From contig OZ025261.1 of the NCBI GenBank assembly GCA_964019135.1, positions 32,658,029-32,722,028 of the forward strand: a stretch of 64,000 nucleotides of DNA. Direction: 5' to 3'. The notes under the pieces are model-generated. The model saw only the letters and a program-made list of their open reading frames with translations. It did not search any database and had not been told where the DNA came from. This stretch comes from Arenicola marina. Taxonomy: Eukaryota; Annelida; Polychaeta; Arenicolidae. Made by a program: the position numbers and the translations under genes. This document shows positions 53,423-64,000 of the stretch, piece after piece (positions within the stretch are counted from its first letter, which is position 1; the number at the start of each line of letters is the position of its first letter).

Positions 53423-55285
53423 GAGCTCTCAAATGTAGCAATTTCCCACTAATTTAATAACCCGCAAATGTTACAACTTTTTCCCTCTAATGGAACAAAA
53501 CAAATGCAGTAACTTTTTTCCCGCAAATGTAACATCGCCTTCAAATGTAACAACAAATTTCCCTCAGATGTAATAAAACCTCAACCGCAAATGTAAAACT
53601 TTTTTCCCCTCTAATGTAGTAAACTTTGTCAACCACAATTGTAACAACCATTTTCCCCTCTAATGTAACAATTTCCAAATCCAATTTAAAGGTGTTCCGG
53701 AAACAAATAATGATCAGGTGTATTCGTTTGTTTACTCACGTGCGCTGGCAAATTCTTTTTGAATGATTTCGAATGTCTGATCTGTGACTCTAATTATGAT
53801 TGTCGTTAATTCAAACCGTATGGAACCATAACCGGGGCCATAGCTCGCGCTCGGAGCCATAGTCAGGAACTTTAGCTCGCGCTCGGAGTCATAGCCCGGG
53901 GCAATAACCCGCACTTGGAGCTATAGTTCAGCGCAGGGGCACATAGCCCCTGCGCCCGGAGCCATAATTCAGCGCATTAAGCCATAGCCCAGAGCCATAG
54001 GCCAGAGCCATAGCCCGTGCCCGGGGCCTAGAGCACAAGTTCAGCATGCGGAGTCATAGCCCGTGCCCGGAGTCGTGGCCTGCGCCGTGAACTACAAAAA
54101 ATGTTCCTACAATAAACTATGACTCTGGGCGCGGACTATGGCTCCAGGCTAAACCTCCGATTGGGGGCTATGGCTCCTTGCACTGGGCTATGACTCTGGG
54201 CGCGGACTATGGATCCAGGCTATAATTCCAGTTGGGGGATATGGCTCCGTGCACTGGACTATGGTTCCCTGCCCGGGACTATAGCTCCGTGCGCTGGACT
54301 ATGGCTCCGGTCGCCGGGATATGGCTCTGGGCGTGGACTAGGAGAACTACGCCCTGAGCCATAGCAAACGAGAACGCGGGGGCCAGAAGGCGAGATCGGC
54401 ACAAATATGCCACCATATGCCATAGCTGGTTGATACGATTAACGATATTTGCAGCCCTTTGAAGCATTGGCGAGGACACCATCAAACTAAAAATAGTACC
54501 AGAAAAGTCCTTGGCGGATGTATCTTGGAGAAAACTTAAGAAAGGTGTGGCCACTCACTATGGATTACAGACGCGTGGGTTCATCATTGAAATCACCATG
54601 CACAAAAGGCCTCCAAACCTTGCATTGTATTTGAAGTTATATTTTTGGTTTTTGCATTCCTCTAATAGACAGAATCTTTGCTTCTTTTGGACATGATGAC
54701 CCAATTACAAGTTCAAAACATCGTAAAACGCTGGTCCACCATTCAACGTCCACCGCATTTTAGCGACACTTCGTCGTGCGATGCAGAACCATGTGCGGCC
54801 GATAGCCGAGTATCTAAAAACACAACCAATGAACAAAATCATCATTTGGATCAGTCCAGCCATTCGGAAACTTTTAGCGCATGCGAGTAGACATAAATGA
54901 ATACAGTGACATCTCCCTGCCCGACCACCTCTCAAACCCGATCGATATTGTGTAAGTCTGGACTTAGAATAGAGAAGCTTTATTGTACATCTGTTAAGTA
55001 TTTGTTTCCGGAGCACTTTTAAATCGGATTTGGAAATTGTTACATTAGAGGGAAACATGGTTGTTACAATTGTGGTTGACAAAGTTTACTACATTAGAGG
55101 GAAAAAATGTTGCGGTTGAGGTTTTATTACATTTGAGGGAAATCTGTTGTTACATTTGAAGGCGATGTTACATTTGCGGGAAAAAAGTTACTACATTTGC
55201 GGGTTTTGTTACATTAGAGGAAAAAAAAGTTGTTACATTTGCCGGCAATTACATTAGTGGGCAATTGTTACATTTGAGGCCTCAA
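53423..55285. mobile_element. Foldback element with nested tandem-repeat arms
   Basis: The outer arms (53428-53712 and the reverse complement of 55001-55280) share about 280 bp, starting CTCAAATGTARCAATT and made of degenerate AAATGTAACA units, and ending in CCGGAAACAAATA. The inner arms are 53815-54085 (GGAGCCATAGCCCG units) and their inverse at 54112-54345 (CTATGGCTCCG units). A non-inverted segment lies at 54346-55000. No transposase is recognised. Confidence 0.75.
54678..54890 (+). CDS. Possible exon inside the foldback element
   Basis: A splice-acceptor-like TTTTTGCATTCCTCTAATAG ends at 54668, and an open frame follows: TESLLLLDMMTQLQVQNIVK, then RWSTIQRPPHFSDTSSCDAE, ending at TAG 54888-54890. 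The protein is not recognised. A minus frame overlaps it. Could be a last exon of an element-encoded or captured gene, or chance. Confidence 0.2.
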   Translation: MLLLDMMTQLQVQNIVKRWSTIQRPPHFSDTSSCDAEPCAADSRVSKNTTNEQNHHLDQSSHSETFSACE

Positions 55286-56044
55286 CAGGGGACATGGCTC
55301 TACTCTCGCTCCCTTCTCCCACTGGCGCGACATGACCACCACACGCTAGTAAAGCCTTCTGCATATACAACCAACCTGTCCCTGAGGCTGTCCGCCAATG
55401 TAGACCGCTGTGTGGGACAGTGGTGAGGGAAAGCTAGAGTAAAAGAACACAGCGGGCTGACAGGTAAACTATGAATATTATGTCACCCTGTACTATTGTC
55501 ACGGCGTGACACTGTTGTGTAGGGATGGGTATGGTGAACCGCTTTAAAACATCAGCTATTGAATGCCACTTCTTTACTGTGGCTTACGTTTGTTGTTATC
55601 TCGTGTTGCGGCGGAGTGCTTCGAGTAATGAGGCACGTCAGACTAGACTCTAATTGGTTCAGATAACGGACAGGCTCACAGTACAGCTACTGTTCAACCT
55701 CAACTAATTTTGCTTTTCCGACATTTGTAAACGATGTGACGCATATCCAATTCTGTACATTGGCCTATATCTATATGTAACATTCTGGTGAATAATTATC
55801 ATAGAAATGCTTTCCTTCCTTCATTTTGCCATCACGACCTAACGCACTTTATGTCACATTCTGTTGTCATAGCAACCAGAAAAAAAGCTGTCGGGCGGTG
55901 GCTCCTCCTGGCGAGGGGAGGAGGGTGTATAGTCACGTGGAGGAGGAGGAAAGGGAAGGGGGGAAGGAGTCGGTGGGGGGGGGGGCGGAAAGGGGGCGGG
56001 GGGGGGGGGTAGCCCGGCCCGGAAGTTCCAACCAAGATAGGTAA
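55286..56044. other. Intergenic, no gene seen
   Basis: Mostly unique sequence, then G-rich from 55905 with runs up to 10 near 55975-56010. Frames at 55788-56048 on both strands are G/C-tract artefacts. Confidence 0.5.
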
Positions 56045-56059
56045 CCACCAGGGGGCGCT
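56045..56059 (+). promoter_or_regulatory. CTCF consensus motif
   Basis: CCACCAGGGGGCGCT matches all positions of CCASYAGRKGGCRSY. It lies just downstream of a G-rich tract and 500 bp before the 43-bp array. Confidence 0.65.
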
Positions 56060-56086
56060 AACGAGTGGCGCGTCCCGCAGACAACA

Positions 56087-56165
56087 GTGCTGACGGGGGG
56101 ACTGGGGAGAAGCAGTGCTGACGGGTCACTGTGGGTGGAACAGTGCCGAGGGGTCACTGAGTGTG
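56087..56165. repeat. Short tandem repeat around CAGTGCTGACGGG
   Basis: Three diverged copies of AGCAGTGCTGACGGGTCACT-type sequence (CAGTGCTGACGGGGGGAC, CAGTGCTGACGGGTCACTG, CAGTGCCGAGGGGTCACTG). Confidence 0.7.
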
Positions 56166-56557
56166 GAGCGGAGGTGGTGGGTGGGGTGGGAAATGGGGGT
56201 GGGCATCGGCTTACATCGCATCCACCAATCAGCGACCCGCGAACGGATGTCGGGGAAGGAGATGCCCGTTGCATATACCTAATTGGTGACTTAAATGACC
56301 CATCACTGCTACCGTCTTGACATATAGCCCAATAAGTGCCAGTATTTCGGAAACCAAGTCGGTTAAAGTCAGCCATGTAACGCCAGCTAAAGATGCATAA
56401 TTTCTGCGTCAATGTTAATTAAAGAATATTGTTGTGCGTCACTATATCATGTAGCCACCACAAGACCACAGTATCCACCCCCCAACCCCCCCATCCCCCC
56501 AAACAAAAAGCCCCACACGAAAAAACTGATAAACAATACAAAGATAATAATAAAGTC
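56166..56557. other. Intergenic, no gene seen
   Basis: Unique-looking sequence with a C-rich stretch at 56475-56505. No gene. Confidence 0.5.
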
Positions 56558-59500
56558 ACTCTGCAGCTCATAGCTGACTGCAACAAGACTTGAGTAGTGC
56601 ATCCCTTCCCTCGTTGATAGCTACAGAGTGACTTGAGTAGTGCATCCCTTCCCTCGCTCATAGCCAGAGTGACTTGAGTAGTGCATCCCTTCCCTCGTTG
56701 ATAGCTACAGAGTGACTTGAGTAGTGCATCCCTTCCCTCACTTATGGCTACAGAGTGACTTGAGTAGTACATCCCTTTCCTCACTCATAGCTACAGAGTG
56801 ACTTGAGTAGTGCATCCCTTCCCTCGTTGATAGCTACAGAGTGACTTGAGTAGTGCATCCCTTCCCTCACTTATGGCTACAGAGTGACTTGAGTAGTACA
56901 TCCCTTTCCTCACTCATAGCTACAGAGTGACTTGAGTAGTGCATCCCTTCCCTCGTTGATAGCTACAGAGTGACTTGAGTAGTGCATCCCTTCCCTCGTT
57001 GATAGCTACAGAGTGACTTGAGTAGTACATCCCTTCCCTCACTTATGGCTACAGAGTGACTTGAGTAGTGCATCCCTTCCCTCGTTGATAGCTACAGAGT
57101 GACTTGAGTAGTGCATCCCTTCCCTCGTTGATAGCTACAGAGTGACTTGAGTAGTGCATCCCTTCCCTCGTTGATAGCTACAGAGTGACTTGAGTAGTGC
57201 ATCCCTTCCCTCGTTGATAGCTACAGAGTGACTTGAGTAGTGCATCCCTTCCCTCACTTATGGCTACAGAGTGACTTGAGTAGTACATCCCTTTCCTCAC
57301 TCATAGCTACAGAGGGACTTGAGTAGTGCATCCCTTCCCTCGTTGATAGCTACAGAGTGACTTGAGTAGTGCATCCCTTCCCTCGTTGATAGCTACAGAG
57401 TGACTTGAGTAGTACATCCCTTCCCTCACTTATGGCTACAGAGTGACTTGAGTAGTGCATCCCTTCCCTCGTTGATAGCTACAGAGTGACTTGAGTAGTG
57501 CATCCCTTCCCTCGTTGATAGCTACAGAGTGACTTGAGTAGTACATCCCTTCCCTCACTTATGGCTACAGAGTGACTTGAGTAGTGCATCCCTTCCCTCG
57601 TTGATAGCTACAGAGTGACTTGAGTAGTGCATCCCTTCCCTCGTTGATAGCTACAGAGTGACTTGAGTAGTGCATCCCTTCCCTCACTTATGGCTACAGA
57701 GTGACTTGAGTAGTACATCCCTTTCCTCACTCATAGCTACAGAGTGACTTAAGTAGTACATCCCTTCCCTCGCTCATAGCCAGAGTGACTTGAGTAGTGC
57801 ATCCCTTCCCTCACTCATAGCTACAGAGTGAATTGTGTGGTAAATCCCTTCCCTCGCTCATGGCCACAAAGTGACTTGAGTAGTGCATCCCTTCCCTCGC
57901 TCATAGTTACAGAGTGACTTGAGTAGTGCATCCCTTCCCTCGCTCTTAGCTACAGAGTGACTTGAGTAGTGCATCCCTTCCCTCACTCATAGCTACAGAG
58001 TGATTTGAGTAGTGCATCCCTTCCCTAACTCAAAGCTACAGAGTGAATTGTGTGGTAAATCCCTTCCCTCGCTCATGGCCACTAAGTGACTTGAGTAGTG
58101 CATCCCTTCCCTCGCTCATAGCTACAGAGTGACTTGAGTAGTACATCCCTTCCCTCGCTCATAGCTACAGTGTGACTTGAGTAGTGCATCCTTTCCCTCA
58201 CTTATGGCCACAGAGTGACTTGAGTAGTACATCATTTTCCTCACTCATAACTACAGAGTGACGTAAGTAGTACATCCCTTCCCTCGCTCATAGCCAGAGT
58301 GACTTGAGTAGTGCATCCCTTCACTCACTCATAGCTACAGAGTGAATTGTGTGGTGAATCCCTTCCCTCGCTCATGGCCACAACGACTTGAGTAGTGCAT
58401 CCCGTCCCTCGCTCATAGCCACAGAGTGACTTGAGTAGTACATCCCTTCGCTCGCTCATAGCTACAGTGTGACTTGAGTAGTGCATCCCTTCCCTCACTT
58501 ATGGCTACAGAGTGACTTGAGTAGTACATGCCTTTCCTCACTCATAGCTACAGAGTGACTTAAGTAGTACATCCCTTCCCTCGCTCATAGCCAGAGTGAC
58601 TTGAGTGGCGCATCCCTTCCGTCACTCATAGCTACAGAGTGAATTGTGTGGTAAATCCCTTCCCTCGCTCATGGCCACAAAGTGACTTGAGTAGTGCATC
58701 CCTTCCCTCGCTTATAGCCACAGAGTGACTTGAGTAGTGCATCCCTTTCCTCACTCATAGCTACAGAGGGACTTGAGTAGTACATCCCTTCCCTTGCTCA
58801 TCGCTACAGAGTGACTTCAGTAGTGCATCCCTTCCCTCGCTCATAGCTACAGAGGGACTTGAGTAGTGCATCCCATTCCTCGCTCATAGCCACAGAGTGA
58901 CTTGAGTAGTACATCCCTTCCCTCGCTTATAGCCACAGAGTGACTTGAGTAGTACATCCCTTCCCTCGCTCATAGCTACAGAGTGCCTTAAGTAGTGCAT
59001 CTCTTCCCTCGCTCATAGCTACAGAGTGATTTGAGTAGTGCATCCCTTCCCTCGCTCATAGCTACGAAGGGATTTGAGTAGTGCATCCCTTCCCTCGCTC
59101 ATAGCTACAAAGGGATTTGAGTAGTGCATCCCTTCCCTCGCTCATAGCTACAGAGTGACATGAGTAGTACATCCCTTCCCTCGCTCATAGCTACAGAGTG
59201 ACTTGAGTAGTGCATCCCTTCCCTCGCTCATAGCTACAGAGCTACTTGAGTAGTGCATCCCTTCCCTCGCTCATAGCTACAAAGGGATTTGAGTAGTGCA
59301 TCCCTTCCCTCGCTCATAGCTACAGAGTGACATGAGTAGTACATCCCTTCCCTCGCTCATAGCTACAGAGTGACTTGAGTAGTACATCCCTTCCCTCGCT
59401 CATAGCTACAGAGTGACATGAGTAGTGCATCCCTTCCCTCGCTCATAGCTACAGAGTGACTTGAGCAGTGCATCCCTTCCCTCGCTCATAGCTACAGAGT

Positions 59501-62500
59501 GACTTGAGTAGTACATCCCTTCCCTCGCTCATAGCTACAGAGTGACTTGAGTAGTACATCCCTTCCCTCGCTCATAGCTACAGAGTGACATGAGTAGTGC
59601 ATCCCTTCCCTCGCTCATAGCTACAGAGGGACTTGAGTAGTGCATCCCTTCCCTCGCTTATAGCCACAGAGTGACTTGAGTACTGCATCCCTTTCCTCAC
59701 TCATAGCTACAGAGGGACTTGAGTAGTACATCCCTTCCCTTGCTCATCGCTACAGAGTGACTTCAGTAGTGCATCCCTTCCCTCGCTCATAGCTACAGAG
59801 GGACTTGAGTAGTGCATCCCATTCCTCGCTCATAGCCACAGAGTGACTTGAGTAGTACATCCCTTCCCTCGCTTATAGCCACAGAGTGACTTGAGTAGTA
59901 CATCCCTTCCCTCGCTCATAGCTACAGAGTGACTTAAGTAGTGCATCTCTTCCCTCGCTCATAGCTACAGAGTGATTTGAGTAGTGCATCCCTTCCCTCG
60001 CTCATAGCTACGAAGGGATTTGAGTAGTGCATCCCTTCCCTCGCTCATAGCTACAAAGGGATTTGAGTAGTGCATCCCTTCCCTCGCTCATAGCTACAGA
60101 GTGACATGAGTAGTACATCCCTTCCCTCGCTCATAGCTACAGAGTGTCTTGAGTAGTGCATCCCTTCCCTCGCTCATAGCTACAGAGCTACTTGAGTAGT
60201 GCATCCCTTCCCTCGCTCATAGCTACAAAGGGATTTGAGTAGTGCATCCCTTCCCTCGCTCATAGCTACAGAGTGACATGAGTAGTACATCCCTTCCCTC
60301 GCTCATAGCTACAGAGTGACTTGAGTAGTACATCCCTTCCCTCGCTCATAGCTACAGAGTGACATGAGTAGTGCATTCCTTCCCTCGCTCATAGCTACAG
60401 AGTGACTTGAGCAGTGCATCCCTTCCCTCGCTCATAGCTACAGAGTGACTTGAGTAGTACATCCCTTCCCTCGCTCATAGCTACAGAGTGACTTGAGTAG
60501 TACATCCCTTCCCTCGCTCATAGCTACAGAGTGACATGAGTAGTGCATCCCTTCCCTCGCTCATAGCTACAGAGGGACTTGAGTAGTGCATCCCTTCCCT
60601 CGCTTATAGCCACAGAGTGACTTGAGTAGTGCATCCCTTTCCTCACTCATAGCTACAGCGGGACTTGAGTAGTATATCCCTTCCCTTGCTCATAGCTACA
60701 GAGTGACTTAAGAAGTGCATCCCTTCCCTCGCTCATAGCTACAGAGGGACTTGAGTAGTGCATCCCATTCCTCGCTCATAGCCACAGAGTGACTTGAGTA
60801 GTACATCCCTTCCCTCGCTTATAGCCACAGAGTGACTTGAGTAGTACATCCCTTCCCTCGCTCATAGCTACAGAGTGACTTAAGTAGTGCATCTCTTCCC
60901 TCGCTCATAGCTACAGAGTGATTTGAGTAGTGCATCCCTTCCCTCGCTCATAGCTACGAAGGGATTTGAGTAGTGCATCCCTTCCCTCGCTCATAGCTAC
61001 AAAAGGATTTGAGTAGTGCATCCCTTCCCTCGCTCATAGCTACAGAGTGACATGAGTAGTACATCCCTTCCCTCGCTCATAGCTACAAAGGGATTTGAGT
61101 AGTGCATCCCTTCCCTCGCTCATAGCTACAGAGTGACATGAGTAGTGCATCCCTTCCCTCGCTCATAGCTACAAAGGGATTTGAGTAGTGCATCCCTTCC
61201 CTCGCTCATAGCTACAGAGTGACTTGAGTAGTACATCCCTTCCCTCGTTCATAGCCACAGAGGGACTTGAGTAGTGCATCCCTTCCCTCGCTCATAGCTA
61301 CAGAGTGACTTGAGTAGTGCATCCCTTCCCTCGCTCATAGCTACAAAGGGATTTGAGTGGTGCATCCATTCCCTCGCTCATAGCTACAGAGTGACATGAG
61401 TAGTACATCCCTTCCCTCGCTCATAGCTACAAAGGGATTTGAGTAGTACATCCCTTCCCTCGCTCATAGCTACAAAGGGATTTGAGTAGTACATCCCTTC
61501 CCTCGCTCATAGCTACAAAGGGATTTGAGTAGTGCATCCCTTCCCTCGCTCATAGCTACAGAGTGACATGAGTAGTACATCCCTTCCCTCGCTCATAGCT
61601 ACAGAGTGACTTAAGTAGTGCATCCCTTTCCTCGCTCATAGCTACAGAGTGACTTGAGTAGTACATCCCTTCCCTCGCTCATAGCTACAGAGTGACTTAA
61701 GAAGTGCATCCCTTCCCTCGCTCATAGCTACAGAGTGACTTGAGTAGTACATCCCTTCCCTCGCTCATAGCTACAGAGGGACTTGAGTAGTGCATCCCTT
61801 CCCTCACTCATAGTTACAGAATGACTTGAGTAGTGCATCCCTACCCTCACTCATAGCTACAGAGGGACTTGAGTAGTGCATCCCTTCCCTCACTCATAGT
61901 TACAGAATGACTTGAGTAGTGCATCCCTACCCTCACTCATAGCTACAGAATGACTTAAGTAGTGCATCCCTTCCCTCGCTCATAGCCACAGAGTGACTTG
62001 AGTAGTGCATCCCGTCCCTCGCTCATAGCTACAGAGGGACTTGAGTAGTGCATCGCTTCCCTCACTCATAGTTACAGAATGACTTGAGTAGTGCATCCCT
62101 ACCCTCACTCATAGTTACAGAATGACTTAAGTAGTGCATCCCTTCCCTCGCTCATAGCCACAGAGTGACTTGAGTAGTGCATTCCTTCCCTCGCTCATAG
62201 CTACAGAGGGACTTGAGTAGTGCATCCCTTCCCTCACTCATAGTTACAGAATGACTTGAGTAGTGCATCCCTACCCTCACTCATAGTTACAGAATGACTT
62301 AAGTAGTGCATCCCTTCCCTCGCTCATAGCTACAGAGTGACTTGAGTAGTGCATCCCTTCCCTCAGTCATAGTTACAGAATGACTTGAGTAGTGCATCCC
62401 TACCCTCACTCATAGTTACAGAATGACTTAAGTAGTGCATCCCTTCCCTCGCTCATAGCCACAGAGTGACTTGAGTAGTGCATCCCTTCCCTCGCTCATA

Positions 62501-64000
62501 GCTACAGAGGGACTTGAGTAGTGCATCCCTTCCCTCACGCATAGTTACAGAATGACTTAAGTAGTGCATCCCTTCCCTCGCTCATAGCTACAGAGTGACT
62601 TGAGTAGTGCATCCCTTCCCTCGCTCATAGCTACAGAGGGACTTGAGTAGTGCATCCCTTCCCTCACTCATAGTTACAGAATGACTTGAGTAGTGCATCC
62701 CTACCCTCACTCATAGTTACAGAATGACTTAAGTAGTGCATCCCTTCCCTCGCTCATAGCTACAGAGTGACTTGAGTAGTGCATCCCTTCCCTCGCTCAT
62801 AGCCACAGAGTGACTTGAGTAGTACATCCCTTCCCTCGCTCATAGCCACAGAGTGACTTGAGTAGTGCATCCCTTCCTTCGTTCATAGTTACAGAATGAC
62901 TTGAGTAGTACATCCCTTCCCTCGCTCATAGCCACAGAGTGACTTGAGTAGTGCATCCCTTCCCTCACTCATAGTTACAGAATGACTTGAGTAGTGCATC
63001 CCTTCCCTCGTTCATAGCTACAGAGTGACTTGAGTAGTGCATCCCTTCCCTCGTTCATAGCTACAGAGTGACTTGAGTAGTGCATCCCTTCCCTCGCTCA
63101 TAGCCACAGAGTGACTTGAGTAGTACATCCCTTCCCTCGCTCATAGCCACAGAGTGACTTGAGTAGTGCATCCCTTCCTGCGTTCATAGTTACAGAATGA
63201 CTTGAGTAGTGCATCCCTTCCCTCACTCATAGTTACAGAATGACTTGAGTAGTGCATCCCTTCCTTCGTTCATAACCACAGAGTGACTTAAGTACTGCAT
63301 CCCTTCCCTCACTCATAGTTACAGAATGACTTGAGTAGTGCATCCCTTCCCTCCTTCATAGCTACAGAGTGACTTGAGTAGTGCATCCCTTCCCTCGTTC
63401 ATAGCTACAGAGTGACTTGAGTAGTGCATCCCTTCCCTCGTTCATAGCTACAGAGTGACTTAAGTAGCGCATCCCTTCCCTCGCTCATAGCCACAGAGTG
63501 ACTTAAGTACTGCATCCCTACCCTCACTCATAGTTACAGAATGACTTGAGTAGTGCATCCCTTCCCTCGTTCATAGCTACAGAGTGACTTGAGTAGTACA
63601 TCCCTTCCCTCGCTCATAGCTACAGAGTGACTTAAGTAGTACATCCCTTCCCTCGCTCATAGCTACAGAGTGACTTGAGTAGTGCATCCCTTCCCTCGCT
63701 CATAGCTACAGAGGGACTTAAGTAGTGCATCCCTTCCCTCGTTCATAGCCACAGAGGGACTTGAGTAGTGCATCCCTTCCCTCGCTCATAGCTACAGAGT
63801 GACTTGAGTAGTGCATCCCTTCCCTCGCTCATAGCTACAGAGGGACTTGAGTAGTACATCCCTTCCCTCGCTCATAGCTACAGAGTGACTTGTGTAGTAC
63901 ATCCCTTCCCTCGCTCATAGCCACAGAGTGACTTGAGTAGTGCATCCCTTCCCTCGCTCTTAGCTACAGAGTGACTTGAGTAGTGCATCCCTTCCCTCGC
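56558..64000. repeat. Large minisatellite, 43-bp unit, continues past window
   Basis: About 170 copies of GAGTGACTTGAGTAGTGCAT followed by CCCTTCCCTCGCTCATAGCT and ACA. Many variants (GTACATCCC, TCGTTGATAG, CACTTATGG, AAAGGGATTTGAG) occur in ordered series, giving higher-order structure. The left part is dominated by TCGTTGATAG/CACTTATGG units; the right part by CACTCATAGTTACAGAATG units. No long ORF because 43 is not divisible by three. Confidence 0.97.
58745..61582. repeat. 946-bp higher-order repeat, three copies
   Basis: The marker CTTTCCTCAC followed by the same series of variant units (CCCTTGCTCAT, then CCCATTCCTCGC, then ACGAAGGGATTTG) occurs at 58745, 59691 and 60637, each 946 bp apart, exactly 22 units of 43 bp. 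Copies one and two agree closely; copy three diverges after about 61050. Confidence 0.85.

Noticed and set aside
1595..64000. Repeat arrays as possible CRISPR arrays
   Set aside because: Units are contiguous, without unique spacers of constant length; there are no cas genes, and the sequence is eukaryotic.

Overview
This window looks like non-coding DNA from an animal nuclear genome, most likely a marine invertebrate such as a cephalochordate or lophotrochozoan; the sequence alone does not fix the phylum. The evidence is eukaryotic: tRNA-derived SINEs with A and B boxes and target-site duplications, a Tigger/pogo-type DNA transposon, a PIF/Harbinger-like fragment, non-LTR retrotransposon tails, a THAP zinc-finger fragment, and exact matches to the animal CTCF and ZNF143/Staf motifs. 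A 200-N gap at 33254-33453 marks a scaffold join. I find no intact, convincing protein-coding gene and no rRNA, tRNA or CRISPR locus.

Tandem repeats dominate. About 27 kb, roughly 42% of the window, is minisatellite with units of 12 to 78 bp. Three arrays are very large: a 46/48-bp array (3.63-10.72 kb), a 30-bp array (46.78-52.83 kb) and a 43-bp array (56.56 kb to the window edge). Each shows higher-order periodicity (757, 709 and 320 bp; 1946 bp; 946 bp). The very long open frames in these arrays follow from unit lengths divisible by three and are not annotated as genes.

Between the arrays lie degenerate mobile elements. The most striking has terminal inverted repeats flanked by TA (15.66-17.84 kb), with arms made of tandem GATATC palindromes around a unique core holding two short convergent ORFs. 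A truncated relative abuts the 30-bp array at 52.83 kb. Just 157 bp beyond it is a second foldback element (53.42-55.29 kb), whose arms are nested arrays of two other short motifs. Other elements are a 921-bp deleted Tigger, a 520-bp tandem duplication of a small TIR element carrying a TATA box, several MITE-like inverted repeats, a P-loop NTPase relic lying between inverted copies of another repeat, and a row of identical-stem hairpins near 25.8 kb.

Regulatory-looking sequence is scattered and sometimes dense. There are two full 18-bp ZNF143/Staf matches with YY1- and CTCF-like sites next to the gap. A 78-bp tandem array carries five perfect and five variant CREs (37.0-37.47 kb). CTCF motifs with divergent orientation flank that array (35.14 and 36.55 kb minus, 37.55 kb plus), and two exact CTCF consensus sites lie at 1.99 and 56.05 kb. 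Composite promoter-like clusters lie at 25.0, 34.3 and 42.3 kb. Nothing here forms an operon or pathway; the window reads as a repeat-rich intergenic or intronic domain with possible promoter and boundary elements.
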